64,000 nucleotides of DNA from Vulcanimicrobium winogradskyi (GCA_003134965.1 PLDA01000003.1:868001-932000); one strand, 5' to 3'. Shown: positions 33,830-42,798, counted from the stretch's first letter. Notes: generated from the sequence alone by a model not told the origin. Numbers and translations: made by a program.

Positions 33830-34922
33830 CTCAGCGCTCGGCGCCCTCGCGCTGATCGCGCTGGGCGCTTGCGCCCCTGCGCACGCGGCGTCGCCGCCGC
33901 CGCACGCAGCGCCGCCGCCGCAAGCGGCGAAACCCGCCCCGGCCCGCACCTTCCCCGCTCCGCCGGGGCTCGACGCGCGGCCGCTGATCGTCTCGGCCGC
34001 CGCAGCGCCGAAGCACATCTCGTTCGTCGGACAGATGGTCTCGATCCGCAGCGGCCAAACGCGCTCGTCCGCGGTCGTTTCCAAAATCGAGCACCGTGCG
34101 CCCGACGAAACGCGTCGCACGTACCTCACGCCGCGCGATATGTACGGGCAGTTCGTGATCAGCCGAGGCGCGATGTCGTGGAACGTCGACCCGGTTCGCA
34201 AACGCGTCGTCGTGACCGAGAACAAGGCGGCGATCGATCCGGTCGCGGTCGTCGACGACATCGCGATGGTCGACGGAAACTACCGCGCGGTTCGCACCGC
34301 GTCGGACGTCGTGGCCGACCGCAAGGTCGACGTGGTCGATCTCGTGAGCCGCTACACCGGCGAACGCGTCATGCGGCTGTGGATCGACACGCAAACGCAT
34401 GTCGTCCTCGGCAAGGAAGCGTATCACAGTGACGGTTCGCTGGCCTGGCGCATGCGGTACGACGACATCCGGTACACCGACGGCATCCCCGCCGCGATCT
34501 TCACTGGCACCGCCCCGGCCGGCTTCCAGACCGTGCAGGGGCGCTCGTACCATCGCCCGCAGATGCTGCCCGGCGCGGTCCCGGATGCCGGCTTCAAGCC
34601 GATCACACCGCGCTATCTTCCCGACGGGTTCGCCCTCATCGGCGCGGACGTCTCGCAGGTGAAGGGCGTCCGCAACCTGCACCTGATCTACTCCGACGGG
34701 ATCCGCACGCTGTCGCTGTTCGAAACCGCGACCGATCGCGCGATCGACTTCACCGGGATGAAGGCGCAGCGCACGCGCTTCGAGGACCACGACGCGCAGT
34801 ACGTGCACGACGGTCCGACGACGCTGCTCGCCTGGCGCGAGCACGGTCTCGCCTTCGCGCTCGTCGGCGACCTCGAGCTCAAAGAGCTCACGCAGATAGC
34901 GACTTCGGTCATCCCGGACTAG
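33816..34922 (+). CDS. MucB/RseB-like periplasmic regulator
   Basis: A 368-residue exported protein with an N-terminal signal (ALGALALIALGACAPAHA; a lipobox-like LGAC is present) and a Pro/Ala linker. The first domain resembles LolA/RseB (ISFVGQMVSIRSGQTRSSAV, then VDLVSRYTGERVMRLWIDTQ), and a C-terminal MucB/RseB_C domain follows (PRYLPDGFALIGADV, then LIYSDGIRTLSLFE). In proteobacteria RseB protects the anti-sigma factor from proteolysis. The GTG at 33816 lies inside the anti-sigma gene. Confidence 0.85.
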   Translation: MRSASSALGALALIALGACAPAHAASPPPHAAPPPQAAKPAPARTFPAPPGLDARPLIVSAAAAPKHISFVGQMVSIRSGQTRSSAVVSKIEHRAPDETRRTYLTPRDMYGQFVISRGAMSWNVDPVRKRVVVTENKAAIDPVAVVDDIAMVDGNYRAVRTASDVVADRKVDVVDLVSRYTGERVMRLWIDTQTHVVLGKEAYHSDGSLAWRMRYDDIRYTDGIPAAIFTGTAPAGFQTVQGRSYHRPQMLPGAVPDAGFKPITPRYLPDGFALIGADVSQVKGVRNLHLIYSDGIRTLSLFETATDRAIDFTGMKAQRTRFEDHDAQYVHDGPTTLLAWREHGLAFALVGDLELKELTQIATSVIPD

Positions 34923-34953
34923 TCGCGCGCCGCGGCGCGCGTGATGGGCGGGT

Positions 34954-35793
34954 GTGGCTCTTTCATTGTCGTCGGTCTCGGCGGTAGTCGACCGCGTCGG
35001 TTCCGCGCGCGACGTCGCGCTCGGCACGTACTTCTTGCCGCACGGTGCGATGCGCGACGCTCTCGTCGCGGCCGCGCGCCGCGGCGCGCACGTCTCGGTG
35101 ACGCTGCAAGCCGATCCGTACCGGAATCCCTACGGCGCGCAGTGCAACGCCGACGCGGCACGCGAACTGCGCGGCGCCGGCGCGTCCGTGACGCTCCTGC
35201 CGAGCGATCGCGCGCCCTTTCATCTCAAAGCCGCGGTGTGCGACGGCGTCACCTACCTCGACGATCGGAATTGGACGAAGCGCGGGCCGGAGACGGTCGT
35301 CGGCGACGACGACCCAGACGACGTGGCGCTGGTGCGCGAGGCGCTCGCCGGCCGCGGCGGCGCCGACGCGACCCTCGCGACGCGCAAGGACGAAGCACTG
35401 CGACGCGAGGTGGAGCTCGTCGACGGCGCCGGCGCAGCGCCGGTCATCGTCGAGACGGAGCGCGTCGCGACGTCGCCGCTGACGCGCGCCCTGCAGCGTC
35501 ATGCGGCATCGGGGGCGCCGACGACACTCGTGCTCGGCCGTACCGCGCGGCACTCTGCGATCGAGACGCGGACACTCGCCGCGCTCGCCTCCTCCGGCGT
35601 TCGAATACGCGAAAGCGGCACGAACGAGAAGCTCGCGCTCGCCGGCGACACCGCTTGGATCGGGTCGGGAAACGCGACCGGCGCCTCGGGGCGAGGCGCC
35701 GGTCAGCTCGAGTGGGGGATGCTCACGCGCGAACCCGCGCTCGTCGCTGCGGTTCGCTCGGCGCTTGCGCGCGACGCCGGTCGAGCGGGTTAG
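34954..35793 (+). CDS. Phospholipase D-like protein with a degenerate second motif
   Basis: A 279-residue protein. FHLKAAVCDGVTYLDDRNW matches the PLD HxK(x4)D motif with the following N. The second half has NEKLALAGDTAWIGSGNATG, where His of HxK is replaced by Asn although the downstream G-S-x-N context is kept. PLD enzymes need two HxK motifs, so catalysis is doubtful; binding or a nuclease-like remnant is possible. No signal peptide. Start GTG 34954. The stop overlaps the convergent LTxxQ gene (TTAG). Confidence 0.7.
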   Translation: MALSLSSVSAVVDRVGSARDVALGTYFLPHGAMRDALVAAARRGAHVSVTLQADPYRNPYGAQCNADAARELRGAGASVTLLPSDRAPFHLKAAVCDGVTYLDDRNWTKRGPETVVGDDDPDDVALVREALAGRGGADATLATRKDEALRREVELVDGAGAAPVIVETERVATSPLTRALQRHAASGAPTTLVLGRTARHSAIETRTLAALASSGVRIRESGTNEKLALAGDTAWIGSGNATGASGRGAGQLEWGMLTREPALVAAVRSALARDAGRAG

Positions 35794-36161
35794 GCGGGCT
35801 GGCGGCGAGCCTGCTGGAGCGCGGTCCGCAGTTGCGTGCGCTGCGCCGGGGTCAGGATGGCTTCGACCTGCGCGCGCACCTTCTCACGGTTCGCTTTGCG
35901 CGTCGCGGGATCGGCGCCTTTGTTCTGGCCGCGCGCCTGCGCGAAAACCTGATCGATCTGGCTCTTCTGGGAGGCGCTCAGATTCAGTCCGCGCAGCGCG
36001 GAACGGAACGCATTGTGGTGGCGGCCGTTATGGGCGCCGGGCTGACCCGGCGCAGCGGCCGCTGCCGGGCCGACGGGCGGCGCCTGCTGCGCGAACGCGG
36101 CGACCGGGACGGTAAGGGAGGCCGCGAGTACGGCGGCGGCTAGGAAACGAATGCTGGACAA
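35790..36161 (-). CDS. LTxxQ/Spy-like periplasmic protein
   Basis: A 123-residue protein with a signal peptide (MSSIRFLAAAVLAASLTVPV, cleavage near AFAQQ). The mature part has two LTxxQ-type segments, LNLSASQKSQIDQVFAQAR and ILTPAQRTQLRTAL, as in the CpxP/Spy family of periplasmic chaperones and stress sensors. A Pro/Ala/Gly-rich linker precedes them. The ATG at 36161 has AGGAG upstream. Close to the RpoE-type cassette, though on the other strand; a link to envelope stress is plausible. Confidence 0.78.
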   Translation of the reverse strand: MSSIRFLAAAVLAASLTVPVAAFAQQAPPVGPAAAAAPGQPGAHNGRHHNAFRSALRGLNLSASQKSQIDQVFAQARGQNKGADPATRKANREKVRAQVEAILTPAQRTQLRTALQQARRQPA

Positions 36162-36248
36162 GACGGTAGCTCCTGCGTCCGTGGGACGCGTGCGTGGTTC
36201 TCTTGTTCAGAATACGCGCCCGCCCGGCGAGTCGTCGTGAGAACCCCG

Positions 36249-36848
36249 TTAGATGACGGTACGGATCGCCTTGAGCAATTCAGCCTCGGGTTTCTCGCCG
36301 CTGCCGACGTAGCGGATCTTCTTGGCCGGATCGATGAGCACGAAGGTCGGGAACCCGTCCTTCAGATAGAGCCCAGCGACCTTGAGATCCGGGTCGAACG
36401 CGATCGGATAGCGCACGTTGAACTGGGCCCCGAAGCGGTTGACGTCGAGCTGCGACTCGGGCGAGGTTCCGTCGATCCCGTACGGGCTGCCGCTGACCGC
36501 GACGATCGCGAGCTTGCCCGGGTACTTCGCTGCGATATCGTCCAGGACGACCGACTCGCGCTGGCAGTGCGGGCACCAGGTGGCGAACACCTCGAGCAGC
36601 ACCGGCGTCGATACTTGGGCGAGATCGAATGGTCCGGCGTTGGTCTGGACGGCAAACGCGGGAGCGGTGTCACCCACTTTGAGCTTGGAGACCGCCGGCG
36701 CGGTCGTGGCGGCCTTCTTCACGCTGCCGAGCGAGTTGAAGTAGCCCAAGACGCCGATGATCGCCACGACGATAAGGATCAGCACCGCGTAGATCACAAC
36801 CTTGCGGCGGTCGGTGGACGAGGACTTCGAGGATACGGCGCGGCTCAT
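36249..36848 (-). CDS. TlpA/ResA-like membrane-anchored thioredoxin
   Basis: A 199-residue protein with one N-terminal transmembrane segment (VVIYAVLILIVVAIIGVLGY, residues 17-36) and a thioredoxin-like domain outside. KVGDTAPAFAVQTNAGPFDL is the AhpC/TSA-type start, LLEVFATWCPHCQRES carries the redox active site CPHC, and FPTFVLIDPAKKI contains the cis-proline. It should reduce or oxidise extracytoplasmic thiols. It overlaps the upstream MauE-like gene by four bases, and the two probably act together in electron transfer to periplasmic disulfides. Confidence 0.88.
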   Translation of the reverse strand: MSRAVSSKSSSTDRRKVVIYAVLILIVVAIIGVLGYFNSLGSVKKAATTAPAVSKLKVGDTAPAFAVQTNAGPFDLAQVSTPVLLEVFATWCPHCQRESVVLDDIAAKYPGKLAIVAVSGSPYGIDGTSPESQLDVNRFGAQFNVRYPIAFDPDLKVAGLYLKDGFPTFVLIDPAKKIRYVGSGEKPEAELLKAIRTVI

Positions 36849-37300
36849 GATGCGTTCCCGATTCGCCGGTCGACGGCGAGCGCCCCCGGGGGGCGCAGCG
36901 CGACGACGAGCGCGAGCGCTACAAAGACCGCGTCCCTCGCGACCTCCGCCCAGGTCGTGACCGTGGCGTCATTCGGGCCGAAGCAGCCGCACGATACGGT
37001 CATCCCGCGCACGACCGCGGAGGCGATCGCAATATCGAACAGCGCGAGAAGAATCACGGCGACCCACGCAGTCACCCGTGTGAACAGTCCGACGATCAGC
37101 AGACCGCCGAGCAAGATCTCCCAATAGGGCAGCATCACGGCGAGCGGCCCGACGACTGCCTCCGGTAGCAGCCGGAACCCCGTGATCTGCGCTGCGAAGA
37201 GCGACGCGTTCCCGACCTTGGACGCGCCGGCCACCACGAAGATTCCCCCGATCGCGACGCGCAGGACCAGCACGAGCCAGTCCACGACCGCAGCGTTCAC
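36845..37300 (-). CDS. MauE/DoxX-like membrane protein
   Basis: A 151-residue protein with four transmembrane segments and the characteristic VSCGCFGPND loop of MauE-like proteins, which pair with thioredoxin-like MauD/TlpA partners in disulfide handling. N-terminus VLVLRVAIGGIFVVAGASKV is typical. It overlaps the deacetylase gene upstream and the TlpA-like gene downstream by four bases each. The pair looks like a quinone-linked thiol redox module, by analogy with methylamine-dehydrogenase maturation; no mau structural genes are present. Confidence 0.85.
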   Translation of the reverse strand: MNAAVVDWLVLVLRVAIGGIFVVAGASKVGNASLFAAQITGFRLLPEAVVGPLAVMLPYWEILLGGLLIVGLFTRVTAWVAVILLALFDIAIASAVVRGMTVSCGCFGPNDATVTTWAEVARDAVFVALALVVALRPPGALAVDRRIGNAS

Positions 37301-38322
37301 GAGGTCGCCCCGGTGAGCGCCGCCTGTTCGACTTCACGCACCAGCGCGCGCTGCGCGGGCGGGATCGCATGGACCTCGGTGCGCTCGATCTCGACCGCTT
37401 CTTCGAAACCGGCGATCGTATCGGCGACGCACTCGGCGACCGTCGGCGGATCGTAGCCGCCTTCCAGCACGAACAGCGCTCGGCCGTCGCAGTACGTGTC
37501 GGCGATCTCGCGGATCAGCCGTCCCATTTGGCGTGCGAACGACGGGTCGACGCCGAGATCGCCGACCGGATCGCCCACGACGACGTCGTAGCCGGCGCTC
37601 ACCACGATCAGGCGTGGCCGGATGCGCTCCGCGAGCGCGCGCAGCGTGCGCGTATGGATCGCGAGAAAACCTTCGGTCGAGATGCCGCGCGCATCGATGG
37701 GAACGTTGACGAGCGCCGCGCCGGACGCCACCCGGTTGCCACGCGGATCTCCGGTGCCGGGATAGGCCGGGTCCGCGTGGCTTCCCGCATACGAGACACC
37801 GCCGCCGATCATCGCCTGCGTCCCGTTACCGTGATGATAGTCGAAGTCCAGGATGAGAACGCGTTTCCCCTCGCCCTGCGCGTAGGTGCGCGCGGCGATC
37901 GCGGCGTTGTTGAAGACGCAGAATCCCATCCCGCGCGCGGGCTCCGCATGATGGCCCGGCGGGCGCACGAGCGCGAACGTTCCACGGCGTCCGTCGACCG
38001 CGGCCTCGAGCGCGACCAAGGTCGCGCCGACGGCGCGGGCGGCGGCTTCGTACGAGCCGGCGTCGACCAGCGTGTCGCCGGTGGCGAGATCGGTTACGTA
38101 GCCCGGTTCGAGCGCGGCGCACGTCCTGCGCACCAACTCGATGTATGACGCCGGATGGACGCGCGCGATCTCGTCGGGACGCGCAACGCGCGCATCGACG
38201 CGTTCGCCGAACATGCCGCGCCGCTTCAGCTCGGCAGCGACGACGCGCACACGATCGGGTCCCTCCGGATGAGGAACGCCGCTCAGGTGCGCGGTGAGTC
38301 CGTCGTCGTAGGCGACGAGCAT
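37297..38322 (-). CDS. Histone deacetylase-family (acetoin utilisation/acetylpolyamine) hydrolase
   Basis: A 341-residue zinc-dependent deacetylase-fold enzyme. Active-site elements are RPPGHHAE (the His dyad), ILDFDYHHGNGTQ (metal Asp and His), VSAGYD and LEGGYD (catalytic Tyr region). The N-terminal YDDGLTAHLSGVPHPEGPDR is typical of bacterial class II-like members. Substrate may be acetylated polyamine, protein lysine or small amide. First gene of the run with MauE and TlpA, although it has no obvious functional tie to them. Confidence 0.88.
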   Translation of the reverse strand: MLVAYDDGLTAHLSGVPHPEGPDRVRVVAAELKRRGMFGERVDARVARPDEIARVHPASYIELVRRTCAALEPGYVTDLATGDTLVDAGSYEAAARAVGATLVALEAAVDGRRGTFALVRPPGHHAEPARGMGFCVFNNAAIAARTYAQGEGKRVLILDFDYHHGNGTQAMIGGGVSYAGSHADPAYPGTGDPRGNRVASGAALVNVPIDARGISTEGFLAIHTRTLRALAERIRPRLIVVSAGYDVVVGDPVGDLGVDPSFARQMGRLIREIADTYCDGRALFVLEGGYDPPTVAECVADTIAGFEEAVEIERTEVHAIPPAQRALVREVEQAALTGATS

Positions 38323-38326
38323 CGTC

Positions 38327-39919
38327 TTACGGTTTCGGCGGCGGGGTCTTCTTCGGCGCCGGCTTTGGGCTCTTCTTGGGGGCCGGGGCCGCAGTCTTCT
38401 TCGGCGCCGGGGATGGGTGACGGTCGATGGCGGCGATCAGCGATTTCAGTTCGTTCGCCGCCTGAGACCCGGGCTTCACGTACGTCAGCAGCCTCTGGTA
38501 CGTCGCTTTCGCCTTGTCGGGCTGTTTCGCGCCCTGATAGCACTGGCCGAGCCCGAAGAGGATCGACGGGTTCTGCTTCGAGATGTCCGGAGCGCCCTTG
38601 TCCAATGCGTCGTACACCTGCACGCACTCGGCGTAGTTGCGCGTCTGGAGATCGGCTTGGCCGAGACCCATCAGCGCGTCGGGCGTGTGCTGGAGCGCGT
38701 AGGAGGCCTTGAACTCGCCGACGGCCTTGTCGAACTGCTTGTTCGCCGCGTACGTCGCGCCGAGCAGCAGGTGCGAGCGGGGGTCGTTCGGCGCCAGCTC
38801 GCTGACGCGCTTGAACTGATCGATCGACTTCGAGATTTGATTCTGGGCGGCGTAGAGCTGGCCCAGCTTCGCGACCGCGTCGATCTGATCGCGGTTGGGT
38901 CCGGCGCCGGCGATGTACTCGCGCTCCGCGCCCGCGTTGTCTTTTTTCGCTTGCAGGTACTCGCCGTAGGCAGTGTGCGCCGAGAGCACGTTCGGGAACT
39001 CCGAGATCGCGCGCTTGAACGCCGCGGCGGCGTCGCCGTCCATCTTTTCGTTGGCGTAGACGACCGCTTCCTGATCGATCACCGCGACCTTGTCGTTGGG
39101 ATCGGTCTGCAGCTTGTAGAGCGCATCGTAGCTCGCAATCGCGTCCTTGACGTTGTGCTGCGCCGCCGCGATGCGCGCCTTGCCGATCAGCGCGTCGGCG
39201 TTGTTCGGGTCGACCGCGATCGCGCGGTCGTACAGCTGCGCTGCCAACGCGATCGCATTCTGCTGCGTGTACGTCTGCGCTTCGAGCAGCAGCGGACGGA
39301 CGTCCTTGGGATCCAGCTTCAACGCCGCTTCGAGCTGCTGGCGCGCCTCGTCGAACTTCCCTTCGCCGGCCAGGACCTGGCCGTACGCCATGTACGCGTT
39401 CTTGTCGTCCTTGTTGAACGTCACCGCGCGCTTCGCGACGCGCTCGGCGTCCTGCGGCCGGTTCAGGCGCATGTACATGTCGGTGAGCGTGCCGAGCACA
39501 CCCGGGTTCGTCGGCTCGAGATTCGCCGCTTGCTCGAGATCGGCCAGCGACTCTTTCTGATGGCCCAGCGCGTTGTTCGCCAGACCGTCGAAGTAATAGA
39601 CCTGCGCCGTCTTCGTCCCGTTCTGGAGCAGCTTCTGCGTCAGCGGAAGCGCCAGATCCGGGCGATTGATCTGGAGGTAGTCGGCAGCGAGCTCGGTCTG
39701 ATTCGCCTTGTTGTTCGGATCGGTCTTGAGCGCGGCCTCGAGCCGCGGAATCGCCCGGTCGAGCGGTTCCGGGGTCGCCCCCGGTGTGGGCGATGGCGCG
39801 GGCGTCGGCGTCGCCGCCGCGGCCTTCGGCGCCGCGGCAGCCGGATGAACGCTCACGCCGGCGGCGGCGACGAGCGCGGCGGCCGAGAAGGCGAGAACGG
39901 GGAAAAGACGGCGCATCAT
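38327..39919 (-). CDS. Secreted TPR-repeat protein
   Basis: A 530-residue protein: a signal peptide (MMRRLFPVLAFSAAALVAAA), a Thr/Pro linker, then about twelve tetratricopeptide repeats spanning residues 55-490. Examples are AIPRLEAALKTDPNNKANQT and AAQLYDRAIAVDPNNADALI, each with the 34-residue W/L-G-Y-A-F-A-P spacing. The tail is a repeat of PAPKK and PPPKP units. It is likely a periplasmic or envelope scaffold. It lies four bases from the deacetylase start and directly after etfA, possibly read through. Confidence 0.85.
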   Translation of the reverse strand: MMRRLFPVLAFSAAALVAAAGVSVHPAAAAPKAAAATPTPAPSPTPGATPEPLDRAIPRLEAALKTDPNNKANQTELAADYLQINRPDLALPLTQKLLQNGTKTAQVYYFDGLANNALGHQKESLADLEQAANLEPTNPGVLGTLTDMYMRLNRPQDAERVAKRAVTFNKDDKNAYMAYGQVLAGEGKFDEARQQLEAALKLDPKDVRPLLLEAQTYTQQNAIALAAQLYDRAIAVDPNNADALIGKARIAAAQHNVKDAIASYDALYKLQTDPNDKVAVIDQEAVVYANEKMDGDAAAAFKRAISEFPNVLSAHTAYGEYLQAKKDNAGAEREYIAGAGPNRDQIDAVAKLGQLYAAQNQISKSIDQFKRVSELAPNDPRSHLLLGATYAANKQFDKAVGEFKASYALQHTPDALMGLGQADLQTRNYAECVQVYDALDKGAPDISKQNPSILFGLGQCYQGAKQPDKAKATYQRLLTYVKPGSQAANELKSLIAAIDRHPSPAPKKTAAPAPKKSPKPAPKKTPPPKP

Positions 39920-39920
39920 T

Positions 39921-40892
39921 CTAGGCGTGTACGGCTTTCGCGTCGCGGACGAGCTTCGTCAACTCCGGAACGATGACGAATGCGTCTCCGACGACGAGGA
40001 GATCGGCGAAATCAGCGATGGGAACGTTACCGTCTTTGTTGATCGCGACGATCGTCTCGGACGTCCGCATGCCGACTTTGTGTTGGATCGCGCCGGAGAT
40101 TCCGATCGCGAGGTAGAGTTGCGGGCTGATCGTTTTTCCGGTCTGCCCGACCTGGTGACCGTGAGAGACCCATCCGGCGTCGACCGCCGCACGAGATGCA
40201 CCCACCGCACCGCCGAACGCGTCGGCGAGGTCCTTGAGGATCGTGGTGAACGGTTCCGGACCGCCCATCCCACGACCGCCGCTCACGACGACCGACGCCT
40301 CTTCGACGCCAAGTTCCGCTGCGGCTTCCTCGACCTCGTCCTCCACGGTGACCGTGGAGGCCTTCCCGCTCGACGGAATCTGAACGATCTCACCGGCTCC
40401 GGAAGTTTCCTTGGCGGCGAAAACATTCGGCCGGATAGCTGCCACGCCGAACGGCGAGCCGGTCAGCTTGCACGTCGTGATGACCAGGCCACCAAGCTTG
40501 GGCATGACGCACGAGACCTCACCACCCTCGGTCTTGAAGTCGACGACATCGGCGTTGATACCGCAGTCGACGCGCGCCGCGAAGCGCGACCCGACGTCGC
40601 GCCCGATCATCGTGTTGCCGACCAGAACGAGCGCCGAGCCGATCGCTTTCGCGACGGCTTCGACCGCATCGACGGCGCCGTCGATGAAGCGGTCCTCGTC
40701 GGAGAGGTGGATCTGGTCGAGCGGATAGCGCTTCAGCGTTTCAGCCGCTTGCTGCGCGCCGTCGCCGACCACGACCGCGTGCGCCTTCCCGCCGAGCTGA
40801 TCGGCGAGCGCGCGCGCCTGGGTCGCCGCTTCCAGCGACGAACGGCGAATCGCGCCGTGCTTGTGCTCGATGAACGCGATGACGTTCTGCAT
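39921..40892 (-). CDS. etfA: Electron transfer flavoprotein alpha subunit
   Basis: A 323-residue ETF alpha. The C-terminal FAD domain has the diagnostic stretch DAGWVSHGHQVGQTGKTISP followed by LYLAIGISGAIQH and NKDGNVPIADFADLLVVGD. The N-terminal domain begins NVIAFIEHKHG. Together with EtfB it carries electrons from acyl-CoA and other dehydrogenases to the quinone pool. The ATG overlaps the etfB stop (TGATG), showing an etfB-etfA operon. No ETF:quinone oxidoreductase or acyl-CoA dehydrogenase is in this window. Confidence 0.95.
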   Translation of the reverse strand: MQNVIAFIEHKHGAIRRSSLEAATQARALADQLGGKAHAVVVGDGAQQAAETLKRYPLDQIHLSDEDRFIDGAVDAVEAVAKAIGSALVLVGNTMIGRDVGSRFAARVDCGINADVVDFKTEGGEVSCVMPKLGGLVITTCKLTGSPFGVAAIRPNVFAAKETSGAGEIVQIPSSGKASTVTVEDEVEEAAAELGVEEASVVVSGGRGMGGPEPFTTILKDLADAFGGAVGASRAAVDAGWVSHGHQVGQTGKTISPQLYLAIGISGAIQHKVGMRTSETIVAINKDGNVPIADFADLLVVGDAFVIVPELTKLVRDAKAVHA

Positions 40893-41680
40893 CAGAGGAA
40901 CTTCCGGTCCTTGAGGAATTGCACGATCGTTTTCGCGCCTTCGGCGGGATCGGGCGCTTGCACGACCTGCCCCTTGGCGCGCGCCGGCGGTGTCGCGAGA
41001 TCGGTGAGCTGCGCCTTCGCACCGTCGGTACCGACGGCGACCGTCAAGCCGAGATCGGCTGCGGCGAGCTGTTTGATCTCCTTTTTCTTGGCGCCCATGA
41101 TGCCTTTGAGCGACGGATAGCGCGGCTCGTTGGCGGATTTCGTGACGCTGACAACCGCCGGCAGCGCAGCCGAGATCGTCATGTAGCCCGTCTCCGTCTC
41201 GCGCTGGACGCGCACGCGTCCGTCGGCAACGTCGATCTTGCGCGCATACGTCAGCCCCGGGAAGCCGAGCTTCTCCGCGAGCATACCGGGGAGATCACCG
41301 CTGATCGCGTCGGTCGACTGCGTGCCGGTGATGACCAGATCGGGATTCTGGGCCTTGATCCCGGCGGCGAGCGCAACCGCGGTGCCCCACAGGTCGCTGC
41401 CGCCGAGTGCGTCGTCCGAGATCATCACCGCGTCGTCGGCGCCCATCGCGAGCGCCTTGCGCACGACCTCCTTGCCGGTGACGGGGGTCATCGAAACGAT
41501 GGTCACCGTAGAACCATCGTTGAGCTTTTCTTTCAGCTGCAGCGCTGCTTCGATCGCGTACTCGTCGAACGGGTTCAAGACCGTTTCGACCCCGGTACGA
41601 ACGAGGCGCTTGGTCGCCGGATCGATGCGCTTGTCGGCGTTCGTATCCGGGACGAGTTTGACGGTGACGAGGATCTTCAG
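40892..41680 (-). CDS. etfB: Electron transfer flavoprotein beta subunit
   Basis: About 262 aa, the AMP-binding partner of EtfA. KILVTVKLVPDTNADKRID at the start, VLNPFDEYAIEAALQLKE, GADDAVMISDDAL and the signature VTGTQSTDAISGDLPGMLAE-like segment (ITGTQSTDAISGDLPGML) are clear. The family start Met aligns with a CTG codon at 41680, preceded by a perfect GGAGG nine bases away; a TTG at 41689 would touch the GGAGG, and an ATG at 41773 would add 31 unconserved residues across a hairpin. CTG initiation is therefore proposed. Confidence 0.92.
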   Translation of the reverse strand: MKILVTVKLVPDTNADKRIDPATKRLVRTGVETVLNPFDEYAIEAALQLKEKLNDGSTVTIVSMTPVTGKEVVRKALAMGADDAVMISDDALGGSDLWGTAVALAAGIKAQNPDLVITGTQSTDAISGDLPGMLAEKLGFPGLTYARKIDVADGRVRVQRETETGYMTISAALPAVVSVTKSANEPRYPSLKGIMGAKKKEIKQLAAADLGLTVAVGTDGAKAQLTDLATPPARAKGQVVQAPDPAEGAKTIVQFLKDRKFL

Positions 41681-41705
41681 CGGACGCAACCTCCGGACAC
41701 GCGAA

Positions 41706-41724
41706 ACCCGGCGGCTCGCCGGGT
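41706..41724 (-). terminator. Hairpin between the EndoU-like gene and etfB
   Basis: ACCCGGCG/CGCCGGGT is a perfect 8-bp stem with a 3-base loop. On the minus strand it is followed by TTTCGCG. It lies 82 bases after the EndoU-like stop and 25 bases before the etfB start, so it probably ends the upstream transcript. The T-run is weak. Confidence 0.45.
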
Positions 41725-41805
41725 CATCGGGAACCTCCGTCAGTTCGGGGCGAAGGCCTGCGAGCCCCTTCAACCTATTCGAAATAATCGGTTAGCGGAG
41801 ACTGG

Positions 41806-42684
41806 TCACTCCGCCACGCGGTCGTCGGAGCCGCCCGCGGGGAACACGGTGTCGCCGCGTTTGGCGAGCTTGAGCCCGTTGACGGTCGCCGCGACGTGTC
41901 CGACCGTCGTGAGTCCGGCTTTGTACACGCTCGCGATCGCGTCGATGACCTGCCCGTGCGACGCCGCCGCGGGGAAGAACGTCGACTGGATCGGCTTGGT
42001 CGTCGCGTGATTCGCTTGCAGACGCACGCTCTGCTGATAGGCCTGGTTCCCGCCGGAGCTCGCGTTGCCGACGTTGGTGGCGGTGCCGTACTCTTCATGG
42101 GTCGCACTGCCGTCGACGGTGGAATGAAAGCCCGTCGGGACGCCGTTCTTCGTGTCGCCCTGGAAGATGTGCTGCGCGTACGACGCCTCGACCGCGTTGC
42201 GCCCGGCGGCGATCGCACCGACGATGCGCAGCCGCGTCGCTTCCGCCGGGTCGCCGCCGGCCTGCTGCAGGCGCGTCGCCTCCGCGTCGAGCGCGGCGGC
42301 GTCATCGGCGTCGATCCGGTTCCCCGTGATCAGCGCGGTTTCCGCAGCGAGCACGGTCGTGAAGGCGGCCGGCGCCACGGGGAGCTCGTAGCGCATCTGG
42401 TTGTAGACCGCCAGCAGCAGCGCGACGCGGTTGGGCTGCGCGGTCTTCGCCGCTTCCTTCACCATGGCACGGATCTGCGAGTCCTTGTACGTCTTGAGCT
42501 GAACCGTCGCACCCGACGCGGGCCGCTCGGCGGGACCGACGGCGATGCGTGCGAGCGCGTGCATCGCCGGAACGTACGGGGCGACGGCGAGCGATACCGA
42601 GGTGCTACGCGTCTGGCGCACCGGATCGGCGGGCAACCCCTGCGCGACTGTTGACGACGGCCGCTGAACTCGCTGATAGATCAT
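41806..42684 (-). CDS. EndoU-like nuclease toxin with cargo-type leader
   Basis: A 292-residue protein. Residues 165-256 fit the bacterial EndoU domain: YAQHIFQGD (first His, H172), VPTGFHSTV (second His, H187), a loop, and KPIQSTFFPAAASHGQVIDA with Y254 following. Bacterial EndoU domains are RNases in polymorphic toxins. The N-terminus is not a secretory signal but a Ser/Thr/Val-rich leader (to about residue 66) containing MHALARIAV and VQLKTY, matched by MPHSLARMSV and PIQMDRY in the upstream gene. No immunity gene is recognisable downstream. The leader resembles those of cargo of contractile injection particles; this is inference. Confidence 0.65.
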   Translation of the reverse strand: MIYQRVQRPSSTVAQGLPADPVRQTRSTSVSLAVAPYVPAMHALARIAVGPAERPASGATVQLKTYKDSQIRAMVKEAAKTAQPNRVALLLAVYNQMRYELPVAPAAFTTVLAAETALITGNRIDADDAAALDAEATRLQQAGGDPAEATRLRIVGAIAAGRNAVEASYAQHIFQGDTKNGVPTGFHSTVDGSATHEEYGTATNVGNASSGGNQAYQQSVRLQANHATTKPIQSTFFPAAASHGQVIDAIASVYKAGLTTVGHVAATVNGLKLAKRGDTVFPAGGSDDRVAE

Positions 42685-42798
42685 GCCCGATCCGCTACCT
42701 CACGTTCGCCGATGAAAAACAGCCTTGGACGACACCGTCCGCCGGTCCTCGCGCGGGCACATGGTCAGGTCCGCCGCGCTTGGCCGGACCGAACGCGC

